From Actinomycetospora sp. NBRC 106375 (GTDB lineage Bacteria > Actinomycetota > Actinomycetes > Mycobacteriales > Pseudonocardiaceae): DNA of 64,000 nucleotides. The position numbers and the translations under genes are program-made. Location: assembly GCF_030269665.1 (NCBI RefSeq), contig NZ_BSTS01000005.1:62001-126000 (forward strand), given 5' to 3'. Positions 18,023-26,689 of the stretch are shown here, piece after piece (position 1 is the stretch's first letter; each line of letters opens with the position of its first letter). Under the pieces are notes generated by a model, which saw only the letters and a list, made by a program, of their open reading frames with translations, searched no databases and had not been told where the DNA came from.

Positions 18023-18889
18023 GTGTCACCCCTGCCTGCCCTGTCCGTCGACGCCCTCATCCGCATCGGCGTGACCGTCGCCGTCATCGTCGTCATCGCC
18101 GTCGTGCTGCGGTTCGTGGTCAACCGCGTCATCAGTCACGTCTCCGCCGGCGCCGGCCTGCCCGGCATGCTCAGCCTGCTGCGCAGGCGGCGCGGGGTGA
18201 CCGACGCCGACCGCATCCAGGCCTTCGGGTCCGCCCGGCGCGCGCAGCGTGCCCGCACCGTCGGCTCGGTGATCAAGAACGCCGCCACGATCCTGATCTT
18301 CGGGACGGCGTTCATGATGGTCCTGGGCCAGTTCGGCGTGAACCTCGCCCCGGTCCTGGCCTCGGCCGGCGTGCTCGGGCTCGCCATCGGCTTCGGCGCC
18401 CAGAACCTCGTCAAGGACTTCCTGTCGGGGATCTTCATGCTGCTCGAGGACCAGTACGGGGTCGGTGACCACGTCGACCTCGGCGACGCCGTCGGCACCA
18501 TCGAGCGCGTCGGCCTGCGCACCACGACGGTCCGCGACGAGTCCGGCATGGTCTGGTACGTGCGCAACGGCACGATCGAGCGCGTCGGCAACGGCTCGCA
18601 GGACCACGCCGTCGCCGTCGTGGACGTGCCGCTGGCCCTCGACACCGACGTCACGAACGCGGCGACGATCGCCGAGGGGGCCGCCGCCGCCGGGATCGAC
18701 GAGCACGGGCACGGCCACGACGTCCTCGACAAGCCGCAGGTGCTCGGCGTCCAGTCCCTGTCCGCCTCCGGCATGACGCTGCGGCTGACGGTCCGGACCA
18801 AGCCGGGCCGCCAGTGGGCCGTGCAGCGGGTCATGACCGAGCGTGTCGTTGCCGCCCTCCGGGCGGACGAGGTGGTCCTGGCGGCCTAG
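18023..18889 (+). CDS. MscS family mechanosensitive channel
   Basis: A 288-residue small-conductance channel that opens under membrane tension and protects against osmotic downshock. Helix 1 is IGVTVAVIVVIAVVLRFVV; after a charged cytoplasmic loop, helix 2 is TILIFGTAFMMVLGQFG; the pore helix region is VLASAGVLGLAIGFGAQNLVKDFLSGIF, the family signature. The beta domain (VGDHVDLGDAVGTIERVGLRTT) follows. GTG 18023 was chosen because GAGGTGG lies ten bases upstream; the frame is open much further upstream but without sense. Divergent from the exchanger, 205 bases away. Confidence 0.9.
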   Translation: MSPLPALSVDALIRIGVTVAVIVVIAVVLRFVVNRVISHVSAGAGLPGMLSLLRRRRGVTDADRIQAFGSARRAQRARTVGSVIKNAATILIFGTAFMMVLGQFGVNLAPVLASAGVLGLAIGFGAQNLVKDFLSGIFMLLEDQYGVGDHVDLGDAVGTIERVGLRTTTVRDESGMVWYVRNGTIERVGNGSQDHAVAVVDVPLALDTDVTNAATIAEGAAAAGIDEHGHGHDVLDKPQVLGVQSLSASGMTLRLTVRTKPGRQWAVQRVMTERVVAALRADEVVLAA

Positions 18890-18984
18890 CCGCCCGCCGG
18901 GGGCGCGTGACCGGCGTGTGACGTCCGCGGCGACTGCCGTGTGTCGGCGCGCGGACCCCGCGGTCGGAGGCGCACGATCGAGGG

Positions 18985-19908
18985 GTGATCGTCGGCCGCC
19001 TCCGCCGCGGGACCCGTCTCGTCGCCGTGCTCCTCGCCGCGGCCGCTCTCGCCACCGGTTGCGCGCAGGTCCGGTCGTGGACGGGACAGACGCCGGCCCC
19101 GCCCCCGCCGGTCGCGGCACCGCCGCCGGTGGTGACCACACCGCCGCCGACGACCACGACCACGCCGACACCCCCGCCGTCGCGGGCGCAGGACGCCGTG
19201 GACGCGACCGGGCCGGCCGCCCAGGAGCGCGACGACGTCACCCTCGGGGTGGCCGTCCTCGACCGCACGACCGGGACGACGACCGTCAACGACGCCGGCG
19301 ACACCCCGCTGCGCGCTGCGTCGGTGGCCAAGCTGTTCACGATCGTCGACATCCTCACCCGCCGGGAGGCCGGCCAGATCCAGACGAGCGGCGGCGACGA
19401 GCAGCGGTTCCGCCGCGCCCTGAGCCTCAGTGACGACAGCGCGATGAACGCCCTGTGGTCGAGCTACGGGGGGCCGGAGGGGATCCGGCGGGTGTCGGCG
19501 CTGCTCGGGATCTCGGAGACCAGCCCGCCCGACGACACCTCGCAGTGGGGCGAGGTCGAGACCTCGGCGCGCGACGTGGCGACGCTCTACAGCTTCGTGC
19601 TCACCCGCCTCACCGACGCCGACCGGGACTTCGTCCTGCAGTCCCTCGAGGCCGCCGCGCCCACCGCGGCCGACGGCTTCGACCAGGCCTTCGGGCTGCT
19701 CGACCCGTCCCGGCGCGGGACGGCGGCGGCGAAGCAGGGGTGGCTGTGCTGCCTGCAGTCGAGCATCGACCTGCACTCGACCGGTCTCCCGGACGCGAGC
19801 GGGCGCTACGTCGTCGTGCTGCTGTCCAACCAGCCGCGCGGCTACGACGCGGCGAAGAGCCTGCTGGACGACGCCGCGGCGGCGGCCCGCGACGCCCTGT
19901 CGGCCTGA
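18985..19908 (+). CDS. Serine hydrolase lipoprotein, penicillin-binding/beta-lactamase-like
   Basis: A 307-residue exported lipoprotein: signal RLVAVLLAAAALATGC with the lipid Cys at 26. Residues 35-70 are a proline and threonine-rich linker. The enzyme domain has the SxxK active-site motif SVAK (Ser113, Lys116), SDDSAMN near 149 in the place of SDN, and AAKQGW near 250 in the place of KTG. It resembles class A beta-lactamase-like proteins, but the third motif is atypical, so true beta-lactamase action is uncertain; it may act on cell wall peptides. A second serine hydrolase follows after 27 bases. Confidence 0.75.
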   Translation: MIVGRLRRGTRLVAVLLAAAALATGCAQVRSWTGQTPAPPPPVAAPPPVVTTPPPTTTTTPTPPPSRAQDAVDATGPAAQERDDVTLGVAVLDRTTGTTTVNDAGDTPLRAASVAKLFTIVDILTRREAGQIQTSGGDEQRFRRALSLSDDSAMNALWSSYGGPEGIRRVSALLGISETSPPDDTSQWGEVETSARDVATLYSFVLTRLTDADRDFVLQSLEAAAPTAADGFDQAFGLLDPSRRGTAAAKQGWLCCLQSSIDLHSTGLPDASGRYVVVLLSNQPRGYDAAKSLLDDAAAAARDALSA

Positions 19909-19935
19909 CCGGGAGCACACCTAGGGTCGGGCGCC

Positions 19936-20754
19936 GTGCAGAGCCTCGCCCAGATCGACGACTGGCCCGTCGAGCACGCCGCGGCCGGGGTGATCGCCGC
20001 CGACGGCGCCGTGCGCGGTACCCGCGGCGACACGGTCCGGCGCTTCCCGCTCGCCTCGGTGACCAAGCCCCTCGTCGCCACCGCCGCGCTCGTGGCGGTC
20101 GAGGAGGAGGCGGTGACGCTCGACCGGGCCGCCGGCCCCGAGGGCTCCACCGTGCGGCACCTGCTCGCGCACACCTCGGGGCTGGCGTTCGGGGAGCACC
20201 GCGTCGTCGCCGAGCCCGGCACGCGGCGGCTGTACTCGTCGGCGGGGTTCGAGGTGCTGGCCTCGACCATCGAGGACGCCACCGGCATCGGGTTCGCCGA
20301 CTACCTGCACGAGGCGGTCCTGGCGCCGCTGGGGATGACGTCGACCACGCTCGACGGCTCGGCGGGCCACGGGGCGACCTCGACCGTCGACGACCTCCTG
20401 CGCCTCGCGGCCGAGCTCCAAATGCCGACGATCCTGCACACCTCGACCCTGGCCGAGGCGACGTCGGTGCAGTTCCCGGGGCTCAACGGCACGATCCCGG
20501 GCTTCGGGCACCAGAAGCCGAACGACTGGGGCCTGGGCTACGAGCTGCGCGACGGGAAGTCGCCGCACTGGACGGGGTCGGCGAACTCCCCGCGCACCTT
20601 CGGGCACTTCGGCCAGTCCGGCACGTTCCTGTGGGTCGACCCGGACGCCGGCGCGGCGTGCGTGGCCCTCACCGACCGCGACTTCGGCGACTGGGCGAAA
20701 TCCGCCTGGCCGACCTTCTCCGACGCGGTCCTCGCGGAGCTCGCCGGGCCCTGA
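19936..20754 (+). CDS. Beta-lactamase family serine hydrolase (class C/esterase-like)
   Basis: A 272-residue protein of the class C beta-lactamase and EstB family, shorter than usual. Motifs: SVTK (Ser41, Lys44), LLAHTSGL, RLYSS near 98 with the catalytic Tyr, and HFGQSG near 225. No signal peptide is present, so it is probably a cytoplasmic esterase or peptidase. The start GTG at 19936 follows the lipoprotein gene by 27 bases. The neighbouring lipoprotein belongs to a different branch of SxxK enzymes. Confidence 0.8.
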   Translation: MQSLAQIDDWPVEHAAAGVIAADGAVRGTRGDTVRRFPLASVTKPLVATAALVAVEEEAVTLDRAAGPEGSTVRHLLAHTSGLAFGEHRVVAEPGTRRLYSSAGFEVLASTIEDATGIGFADYLHEAVLAPLGMTSTTLDGSAGHGATSTVDDLLRLAAELQMPTILHTSTLAEATSVQFPGLNGTIPGFGHQKPNDWGLGYELRDGKSPHWTGSANSPRTFGHFGQSGTFLWVDPDAGAACVALTDRDFGDWAKSAWPTFSDAVLAELAGP

Positions 20755-20758
20755 GCAA

Positions 20759-20776
20759 CGAACTCCGAGGAGTTCG
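20759..20776. terminator. Hairpin between convergent genes
   Basis: CGAACTCC and GGAGTTCG pair perfectly around a two-base loop (GA), three bases after the serine hydrolase stop. Together with the repeat that follows it may end transcription from both sides. Confidence 0.5.
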
Positions 20777-20840
20777 AGCAATGCGGCTTTCCTGGCACGT
20801 GACGCCAGGATCGCCACAGGCTCGCTGCCGCGACACGCCG
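20769..20840 (+). repeat. Dispersed repeat, type A, copy 2
   Basis: Begins GAGTTCGAGCAATGCGGC and contains a hairpin TCCTGGC/GCCAGGA around ACGTGAC, then ATCGCCACA and GCGACACGCCG. Very close to the copy at 42459-42530. It lies between the convergent serine hydrolase and yaaA genes. Confidence 0.8.
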
Positions 20841-20857
20841 AGGCGGGCCCGCTCGTG

Positions 20858-21598
20858 TCAGCGTGGGACGACGAGGACGAGGGCGTTCTCGCCGGCCTGC
20901 TCCACGGCGAGCCCCGCGTCGCGGAGGAGGGCGAGCACGCCGCCCGCGTCCTTCGGGCGGCGCCGGGACGCGGCGAGCAGGCGGGCCGCGTGGCCCTTGT
21001 GCGACTTGTTGGCGTGGCTGACGACCGTCCGGGAGCCGTCGGCGGCCTCGCTGTGCACGTCGAGGGCGACGGCCCCGCGCGCCGGCCCGAGCGCGGCGTA
21101 GGGGCCGGAGCGCAGGTCGACGACGAGGTCGTCCATCTCGTCGAACAGCGGCATCAGCTCGGGGCGCCAGGTGACGCGCAGACCCTCGCGCCCGGGCAGC
21201 GTGCTCCCGCCCGAGAGTCGGTAGGCCGGGATCGGGTCGGTGCCGCCGACGAGCCCGAACAGCGCCGAGCACACGAAGAGCCGCTGCCGCGCCGCGGTGG
21301 TCAGCGAGCCGGGCTCGAGCGCGTCGTAGAGCACGCCGGTGTAGCGGCGCAGCGCCGGCGCGGTCGGCGACGTCCACAGCGCCGCGTTGCGGGTGATCTC
21401 GTCGTCCTGGCGCTCGGAGATGTCCAGCGCCGTCCGCGAGGCGGGCAGGTCGGCGGCCAGCGCGACCACCTCGTCCACCAGCGCCTTGCGCGTCGGGTTC
21501 AGCGACGGGAACGACAGGGCGTCGAGGTCCAGCGGGCGCCCGCGGCCGCCGGGCGCCTTGGTCTCCGACGGCGGCAGGACGACGAGCACGTGCGGCAC
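20858..21598 (-). CDS. yaaA: YaaA family (UPF0246) peroxide stress protein
   Basis: A 246-residue YaaA/DUF328 protein. The start VPHVLVVLPPSETKAPGG and the later YTGVLYDAL, LFVCSALFGLV and PAYRLSGGSTLPG segments are typical. In E. coli YaaA lowers free iron during peroxide stress and can bind DNA; the role in this organism is inferred only from homology. The GTG start at 21598 gives the family's usual N-terminus. The divergent APH-like gene may begin only nine bases away, so the promoters must overlap each other's coding sequence or one start is further inside. Confidence 0.85.
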   Translation of the reverse strand: MPHVLVVLPPSETKAPGGRGRPLDLDALSFPSLNPTRKALVDEVVALAADLPASRTALDISERQDDEITRNAALWTSPTAPALRRYTGVLYDALEPGSLTTAARQRLFVCSALFGLVGGTDPIPAYRLSGGSTLPGREGLRVTWRPELMPLFDEMDDLVVDLRSGPYAALGPARGAVALDVHSEAADGSRTVVSHANKSHKGHAARLLAASRRRPKDAGGVLALLRDAGLAVEQAGENALVLVVPR

Positions 21599-21607
21599 GG
21601 TATCCCC

Positions 21608-22507
21608 GTGGGCGAGCGCGGCACCGAGGCGTGGCGGCACGAGGTGCTGGCGTGGGTGGCCGCCACGACCGGCCTCCGCCCCGATGGCCCCGTCCGGCAA
21701 CGGCACCGCGCCTGGTCGACGGTGCTGCGCATCCCGACGCGCGAGGGACCGGTGTGGCTCAAGGAGCCGGTGCCGGGGATGGCGCACGAGGTCGGCCTGC
21801 ACGCGCTGCTCGCCCGTCTCGCTCCCGACGCCGTCGCCACCCCGCTCGCCGTCGACACCGACCGAGGCCGGCTCCTGCTCCCCGATACCGGCCCGAGCGT
21901 CCGCGACACCGGCGTCGAGCCGTCCGCCGCGATGACGGCCGCGCTCTCGCGGTACGCGCGGCTGCAGCGCGCGGTGGCCGGGCACGTCCCGCGGATGACG
22001 GCCCTCGGCGTCCCGGACGCGACGCCGCCCGCGCTGTCGGCCCGCTACGCCGAGGCCGTGGCGACGATCGGCGGGCCCGCGACCCACCGGGACGTGGTCG
22101 CCGGCTGGGCCGCCCGGCTCGACGGCACCGTCCCGTCCAGCGTCGACCACCAGGACCTGCACGTCGGCAACGTGCTCGTCGACGGCCGGTTCCCCGACTG
22201 GGGCGACGCGGTGCTCGCCCACCCCTTCGCGAGCCTGCTCGTCGCGCTGGGCTCATTGCGCCGGACGCTCCACGTGGCCACCGGGGACCCGGCGGTCACC
22301 CGCCCCCGCGACGCCTACCTCGAGGTGTTCACCGACCTCGCCCCGCGCGCGGAACTGATCGACCTCGCCGAGACCGCCTGCCGCGCCGCCGTCGTCGCCC
22401 GCGCTCTGACCTGGACCCGCGGCGCCGCCGTCGACCCGCGCTTCACCCACACGCCGCGCGAGGTCCTCGACGTCCTGGGTGACGCCGACTGGCTCGCAGG
22501 CACCTGA
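21608..22507 (+). CDS. Aminoglycoside phosphotransferase-like kinase
   Basis: A protein of about 299 residues with an APH-type kinase fold. The N-lobe lysine is in VWLKEPVP near residue 54; the catalytic loop is VDHQDLHVGNVLVDG near 178-192; the metal-binding Asp is in FPDWGDAV. Such proteins phosphorylate small molecules, and most are not antibiotic resistance enzymes. Start is uncertain: GTG 21608 or GTG 21644. Its stop is 24 bases before the Wadjet jetC gene. Confidence 0.75.
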   Translation: MGERGTEAWRHEVLAWVAATTGLRPDGPVRQRHRAWSTVLRIPTREGPVWLKEPVPGMAHEVGLHALLARLAPDAVATPLAVDTDRGRLLLPDTGPSVRDTGVEPSAAMTAALSRYARLQRAVAGHVPRMTALGVPDATPPALSARYAEAVATIGGPATHRDVVAGWAARLDGTVPSSVDHQDLHVGNVLVDGRFPDWGDAVLAHPFASLLVALGSLRRTLHVATGDPAVTRPRDAYLEVFTDLAPRAELIDLAETACRAAVVARALTWTRGAAVDPRFTHTPREVLDVLGDADWLAGT

Positions 22508-22531
22508 ACCACGCTCCGTACCCTCGTCCGG

Positions 22532-25500
22532 GTGCCTGCCGAGGATCAACAGCGCTGGAAGCCCTCCCGCGCCGGCATCCTGAACGTCTACCAGTACCAG
22601 GACGAGGTGCTGGACTTCGCCGACGGACGGCTGCTGCTGCGCGGGGTCAACGGCTCGGGCAAGTCGACGGCGATGAACATGCTGCTGCCGTTCCTGCTCG
22701 AGGCCGACGTCCGCAAGATCGACGCGGCGGGCGAGCAGCGGGGTGTGCTGCGCAGCTGGATGCTCTCGGACAACGACGACACCCAGCGCACGGGCTACCT
22801 GTGGATCGAGTTCACGCGCAGCCAGAAGGACGGGCAGAGCGAGTACCGCACCGTCGGCTGCGGCATCCGCGCCAACCGCAGCACCGACCGCGTCACGGTG
22901 TGGTGGTTCTCCACCGACCGCCGGGTGCGGATCGACCTGCGCCTCACCGAGGCCCACGTGCCGTTCTCGATCGACGTGCTGCGCTCGGAGCTCGGGACCC
23001 GCGGACAGGTGTTCACCTCGACCGCCGAGTACCGCGCCGAGATCGCTCGGCGGTTCTTCGGCGGCGTCGACCCCGGGTCGTACTTCCGGCTGCTGCACCA
23101 GGTCCGCAACCCGCGCGTCGGCGACCGCATCGACACCGACCTCCCCCGCACGCTGCGCGAGGCCCTGCCGCCGGTACCCGAGGACGCGGTGCACGACGCC
23201 GCCCAGCCGCTCGAGGACCTCGAGGACCACCGCCGCAACGTCACCGACCTCACGCGCACCGCCGAGGCGCTCGACTCCGTCGTCGAGGTCTACACCGACT
23301 ACGCCCGCCGCGTGCTGATGACCGAGGTCGAGGCCGCGGGCTCCGCGGTCGACGTGGCGCGCACCGCCGCCCGCCGGCTGGACCGCGACCGGGCCGCGGC
23401 GGAACGCGCACGGACCGCCCAGGCCGCGGCGGTCCGCGACGTCGACGAGCTCGCCGCCGAGGAGCGGCGCGCGACCGCCGAGCGTCAGGGACTGGTCAGC
23501 CTGCCCGAGTTCACCGCGCACGCGGAGCTCCTACGGCGGCGCGACGAGCTCGCCCGGGCCGACACCCAGGCCCGCGGCCGCGAGGCCGACCGGGACCGGG
23601 CCGCCGAGCGCACCCGCGCCGCGGCGTCACGCGTGGCCGGGGCGCGGGGACAGGTCGAGTCCGACCTCGCCGGGGTCAGCGAGCAGCTGGCGGCGGTCGC
23701 GACCGCGGCCCGGACGGCCTCGGCGACGGCGGTCGTCACCCGGCTGCCCGATGCGCCGTCGCTGCTCACCGAGCCACGCCGGGACGAGGGCGGGCAGACC
23801 ACCGTCGACGCTCCGCCGGACCCCGACGCCGCGGACCCGACCGCCGACCTGCCCGGGGCCCTCACCGGGATCGGCGACGCCCTGCGGACCCACCGCACCA
23901 CCGTGCGCGGCCTGCGCGAACGCGCCGTCGCCGGCGACCGGGAGACGACCGCCGCGCAGCGCGCCGAGGCGGAGGCGGCCGACGCCCGCGGACGGGCCGG
24001 GGAAGCCGCGGAGCAGGCCGACGCCGCCCGCCGCGCGGCCCGCTCGGCCGCGGACGAGCACCGCGCCGCCGTGGGGACGTGGGCCGACCGGTTCCAGGCG
24101 CACGTCGCCGCCGTCCCCGCCGCCGAGCCGGACGGCTCCGCGGGCTGGTTGTCGCTGCCGGAGGGCGACGACGACCACCGCGACCACGGTGGCGACGACG
24201 ACCGCGACCACCCCGACGACGACCTGCGCGCCGCCGCCGACCGTGCCGTCCGCGCCGCCCGCACGCGGGCCGACGCCGCGTCCGCCGCGCTGGCCGACGC
24301 GCGGTCGCGGGCCGGCACCCGCGCCGAGACGGTGGAGGCCGAGCTCACCGAGCTGCGCGCCGAGCACGCCCGGGTCGAGGCCGCGGCGGAGCTCCCGCTC
24401 CCGCGCGCCCCGTGGCGGCGCGACACGCACGTCGAGGACGCCGCGCTGTTCGCCGCGGTGGTCGACTTCCGCCCCGACCTCGACGACGGCGCCCGCGCCG
24501 GGCTCGAGGCCGCGCTGGAGGCGTCCGGCCTGCTCACCGCCCACGTGCGCGACGACGGGACGGTCCGGGGTGGCGACGGCGAGCTGCTGGTGGCGCCGAC
24601 CGACGCCGCGGGTCCCGACGACGGCCTGGGTCGGTGGCTCGCCCCGGCCGACACCGGCGCGGTCCCCCCGGACGTCGTCACGCGGGTCCTCGCGGCGGTG
24701 GGGACGGCCCCCGGACCCGGGCTCTGGGTCACCGACGACGGGTCGTTCGGCGCCGGACCGCTGCGGGGTCGGCACCGCAAGGACGCCGCCGAGCACGTCG
24801 GCGCCGGGGCCCGCGCCCAGGCCCGCGAGCGGCGTCTCGCCGAGCTCGCCGCGCGGGCGGCGGACACCGAGGAGCGTCTGGACGCCGCACGCGCGGTGCT
24901 CGCCGCCCTCGACGAGCACGCCGACACCCTGCGGTCCCTCGTCCGCGAGCTGCCCCCGACCCGCCCCGTCGACGACGCCGTCGCCGCGGCCACCGGCGCC
25001 GTCCGCTACGCCGAGGAGGCCCAGGGCCGGGCCGCCCAGCAGGCGTCGGCGGCGGACGAGGCCCGGCGCCGCGCCGACGACGCCTGGGCCCGACTCCAGC
25101 AGGAGGCCGGTGACGCCGGGCTGCCGACCGACCCGTCGCGGCTCGAGGAGCTGGGCGAGGCCGTCGGCGACGCCGAGCGCGCGCTCGCGGCCGTCGAGGC
25201 GGCCCGGGAGCGGACCCACCGCAGCGTCGGGGCGTGGCTGGAAGCGATCACCGCGTGGGAGCGGGACGGCGCCGACCACGCCGCCGCCCTCGCCGCGCAC
25301 CGGGCCGCCGACGACCACGCCGGGTCGGTGCGCACCGAGCTGGGGACGATCGAGGCGTCCCTCGGCGAGGAGCCCGCGAAGGTGGCCGCCCGCGTCGCGG
25401 AGCTCGACGATCACCTGCGCGACATCGCCGACCGGCTGGAGACCGCGCGCGGGGCGAAGGAGTCGGCCGCGGTCGCGCTCGCCCAGGCCGACGGCCAGGT

Positions 25501-26689
25501 CGAGAGCGCGGTCGCGGCGGCGGCCGAGCGCGAGGCCGCCGTCAAGGTCGCGCGCCGGCGTCTCGCCGACGTCGTCGAGACCCCCGGGCTGCTCCCCGCC
25601 GCGGAGCGGCGCGTCGATGCCGCCGCCGAACAGGGTGAGGGCGAGCCGGACCCCGTCCCCGCATCCGCCGACACCCTCGAGGGCGCCCAGGAGCTGGTCG
25701 CGGCCCTGCGCGAGCGCCTCCCCGCGCCCCGGAACAACGTCAGCGAGGACGCGCTGGAGAAGGCCCTGCGCACCGCGCGGGACGCGCTGGGCGGCGGCGG
25801 TCGGGACATCGAGAGCCGGCGCACGGCCGACGGGATGCCGATGGCGGTGTTCATCACCAGCGGGTCGCGGGCGACGCTGCCGCAGATGGTGCTGCGCGTC
25901 GCCGTCCAGAAGCGTCAGGCCGAGGGGCTCCTGTCGGCCCAGCAGGACCAGGCGCTGCGCAACCTGCTGCACGGCCGCATCGCCCGCGAGGTCGCCGACG
26001 CGCTGTTCGCCGCGCGGGAGCTGGTCGACCGCATGAACCGCATCCTGCGCGGGGTCACCTCGAGCCAGGGCATCGGCGTGAAGCTGCAGTGGCGCCCGCG
26101 CTCCGATCTCGACGCCGACACCGCGACCGCGCTGGAGCTGCTCGGCACCCACCCCGACCTGCGCAAGCCGGAGGACGACGACCGGGTCCGGGAGGCGGTG
26201 AAGGGTCTCGTCGAGCAGGCCCGGGCCGAGAACCCCGAGGCGTCCTACCGCACCGTCATCGGCGAGATCCTCGACTACCGGACCTGGCACGAGATGCGGA
26301 TCTACCTGCGCCGCCCGGGACGCTCCGACGAGCTGCTCACCCGTCGCACCACGCTGTCCGAGGGCGAGAAGAAGCTGGTCACGGTGCTGCCGATGGCCTC
26401 GGCCGCCGCCGCGAGCGCCGCGGCGCACGACCCGCACGGCGTCGGCGCGCCGCGCCTCGTGCTGCTCGACGACGCCTTCGCCAAGGTGTCCGAGGACAAC
26501 CACGCGAAGCTCTTCGGCCTGCTCGTGGACCTCGACGTGGACTTCGTCGTCACGTCCGAGCGGCTGTGGGGCACGCACCCGAACGTCCCCGCGCTCGCGA
26601 TCACCGAGGTCCTGCGCGACCCCGAGCTGCGCGCGATCGCGCTCGTCCACTACCGCTGGGACGGGTCCGCGCTGGCGGTGTCGGCGTGA
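22532..26689 (+). CDS. jetC: Wadjet type II SMC-like ATPase JetC (TIGR02680 family)
   Basis: A 1385-residue SMC/MukB-like ATPase, the motor of a Wadjet defence complex that recognises circular plasmid DNA. Walker A is GVNGSGKST at 38-46; after about 1,200 residues of mainly coiled-coil sequence the signature TLSEGEKK (about 1273) and Walker B RLVLLDDAF (about 1307-1315) complete the head. Between about 544 and 565 there is an unusual stretch rich in Asp and His. The C-terminal head and the start KPSRAGILNVYQYQDE fit TIGR02680 closely. The stop overlaps the GTG of jetA (GTGA). The family and system name come from established defence literature; activity here is inferred. Confidence 0.88.
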   Translation: MPAEDQQRWKPSRAGILNVYQYQDEVLDFADGRLLLRGVNGSGKSTAMNMLLPFLLEADVRKIDAAGEQRGVLRSWMLSDNDDTQRTGYLWIEFTRSQKDGQSEYRTVGCGIRANRSTDRVTVWWFSTDRRVRIDLRLTEAHVPFSIDVLRSELGTRGQVFTSTAEYRAEIARRFFGGVDPGSYFRLLHQVRNPRVGDRIDTDLPRTLREALPPVPEDAVHDAAQPLEDLEDHRRNVTDLTRTAEALDSVVEVYTDYARRVLMTEVEAAGSAVDVARTAARRLDRDRAAAERARTAQAAAVRDVDELAAEERRATAERQGLVSLPEFTAHAELLRRRDELARADTQARGREADRDRAAERTRAAASRVAGARGQVESDLAGVSEQLAAVATAARTASATAVVTRLPDAPSLLTEPRRDEGGQTTVDAPPDPDAADPTADLPGALTGIGDALRTHRTTVRGLRERAVAGDRETTAAQRAEAEAADARGRAGEAAEQADAARRAARSAADEHRAAVGTWADRFQAHVAAVPAAEPDGSAGWLSLPEGDDDHRDHGGDDDRDHPDDDLRAAADRAVRAARTRADAASAALADARSRAGTRAETVEAELTELRAEHARVEAAAELPLPRAPWRRDTHVEDAALFAAVVDFRPDLDDGARAGLEAALEASGLLTAHVRDDGTVRGGDGELLVAPTDAAGPDDGLGRWLAPADTGAVPPDVVTRVLAAVGTAPGPGLWVTDDGSFGAGPLRGRHRKDAAEHVGAGARAQARERRLAELAARAADTEERLDAARAVLAALDEHADTLRSLVRELPPTRPVDDAVAAATGAVRYAEEAQGRAAQQASAADEARRRADDAWARLQQEAGDAGLPTDPSRLEELGEAVGDAERALAAVEAARERTHRSVGAWLEAITAWERDGADHAAALAAHRAADDHAGSVRTELGTIEASLGEEPAKVAARVAELDDHLRDIADRLETARGAKESAAVALAQADGQVESAVAAAAEREAAVKVARRRLADVVETPGLLPAAERRVDAAAEQGEGEPDPVPASADTLEGAQELVAALRERLPAPRNNVSEDALEKALRTARDALGGGGRDIESRRTADGMPMAVFITSGSRATLPQMVLRVAVQKRQAEGLLSAQQDQALRNLLHGRIAREVADALFAARELVDRMNRILRGVTSSQGIGVKLQWRPRSDLDADTATALELLGTHPDLRKPEDDDRVREAVKGLVEQARAENPEASYRTVIGEILDYRTWHEMRIYLRRPGRSDELLTRRTTLSEGEKKLVTVLPMASAAAASAAAHDPHGVGAPRLVLLDDAFAKVSEDNHAKLFGLLVDLDVDFVVTSERLWGTHPNVPALAITEVLRDPELRAIALVHYRWDGSALAVSA

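Noticed and set aside
18985-20754. Antibiotic resistance (beta-lactamase) locus
   Set aside because: Both proteins have SxxK motifs, but the lipoprotein lacks a clear KTG and the second lacks a signal peptide. Cell wall or esterase roles are as likely.
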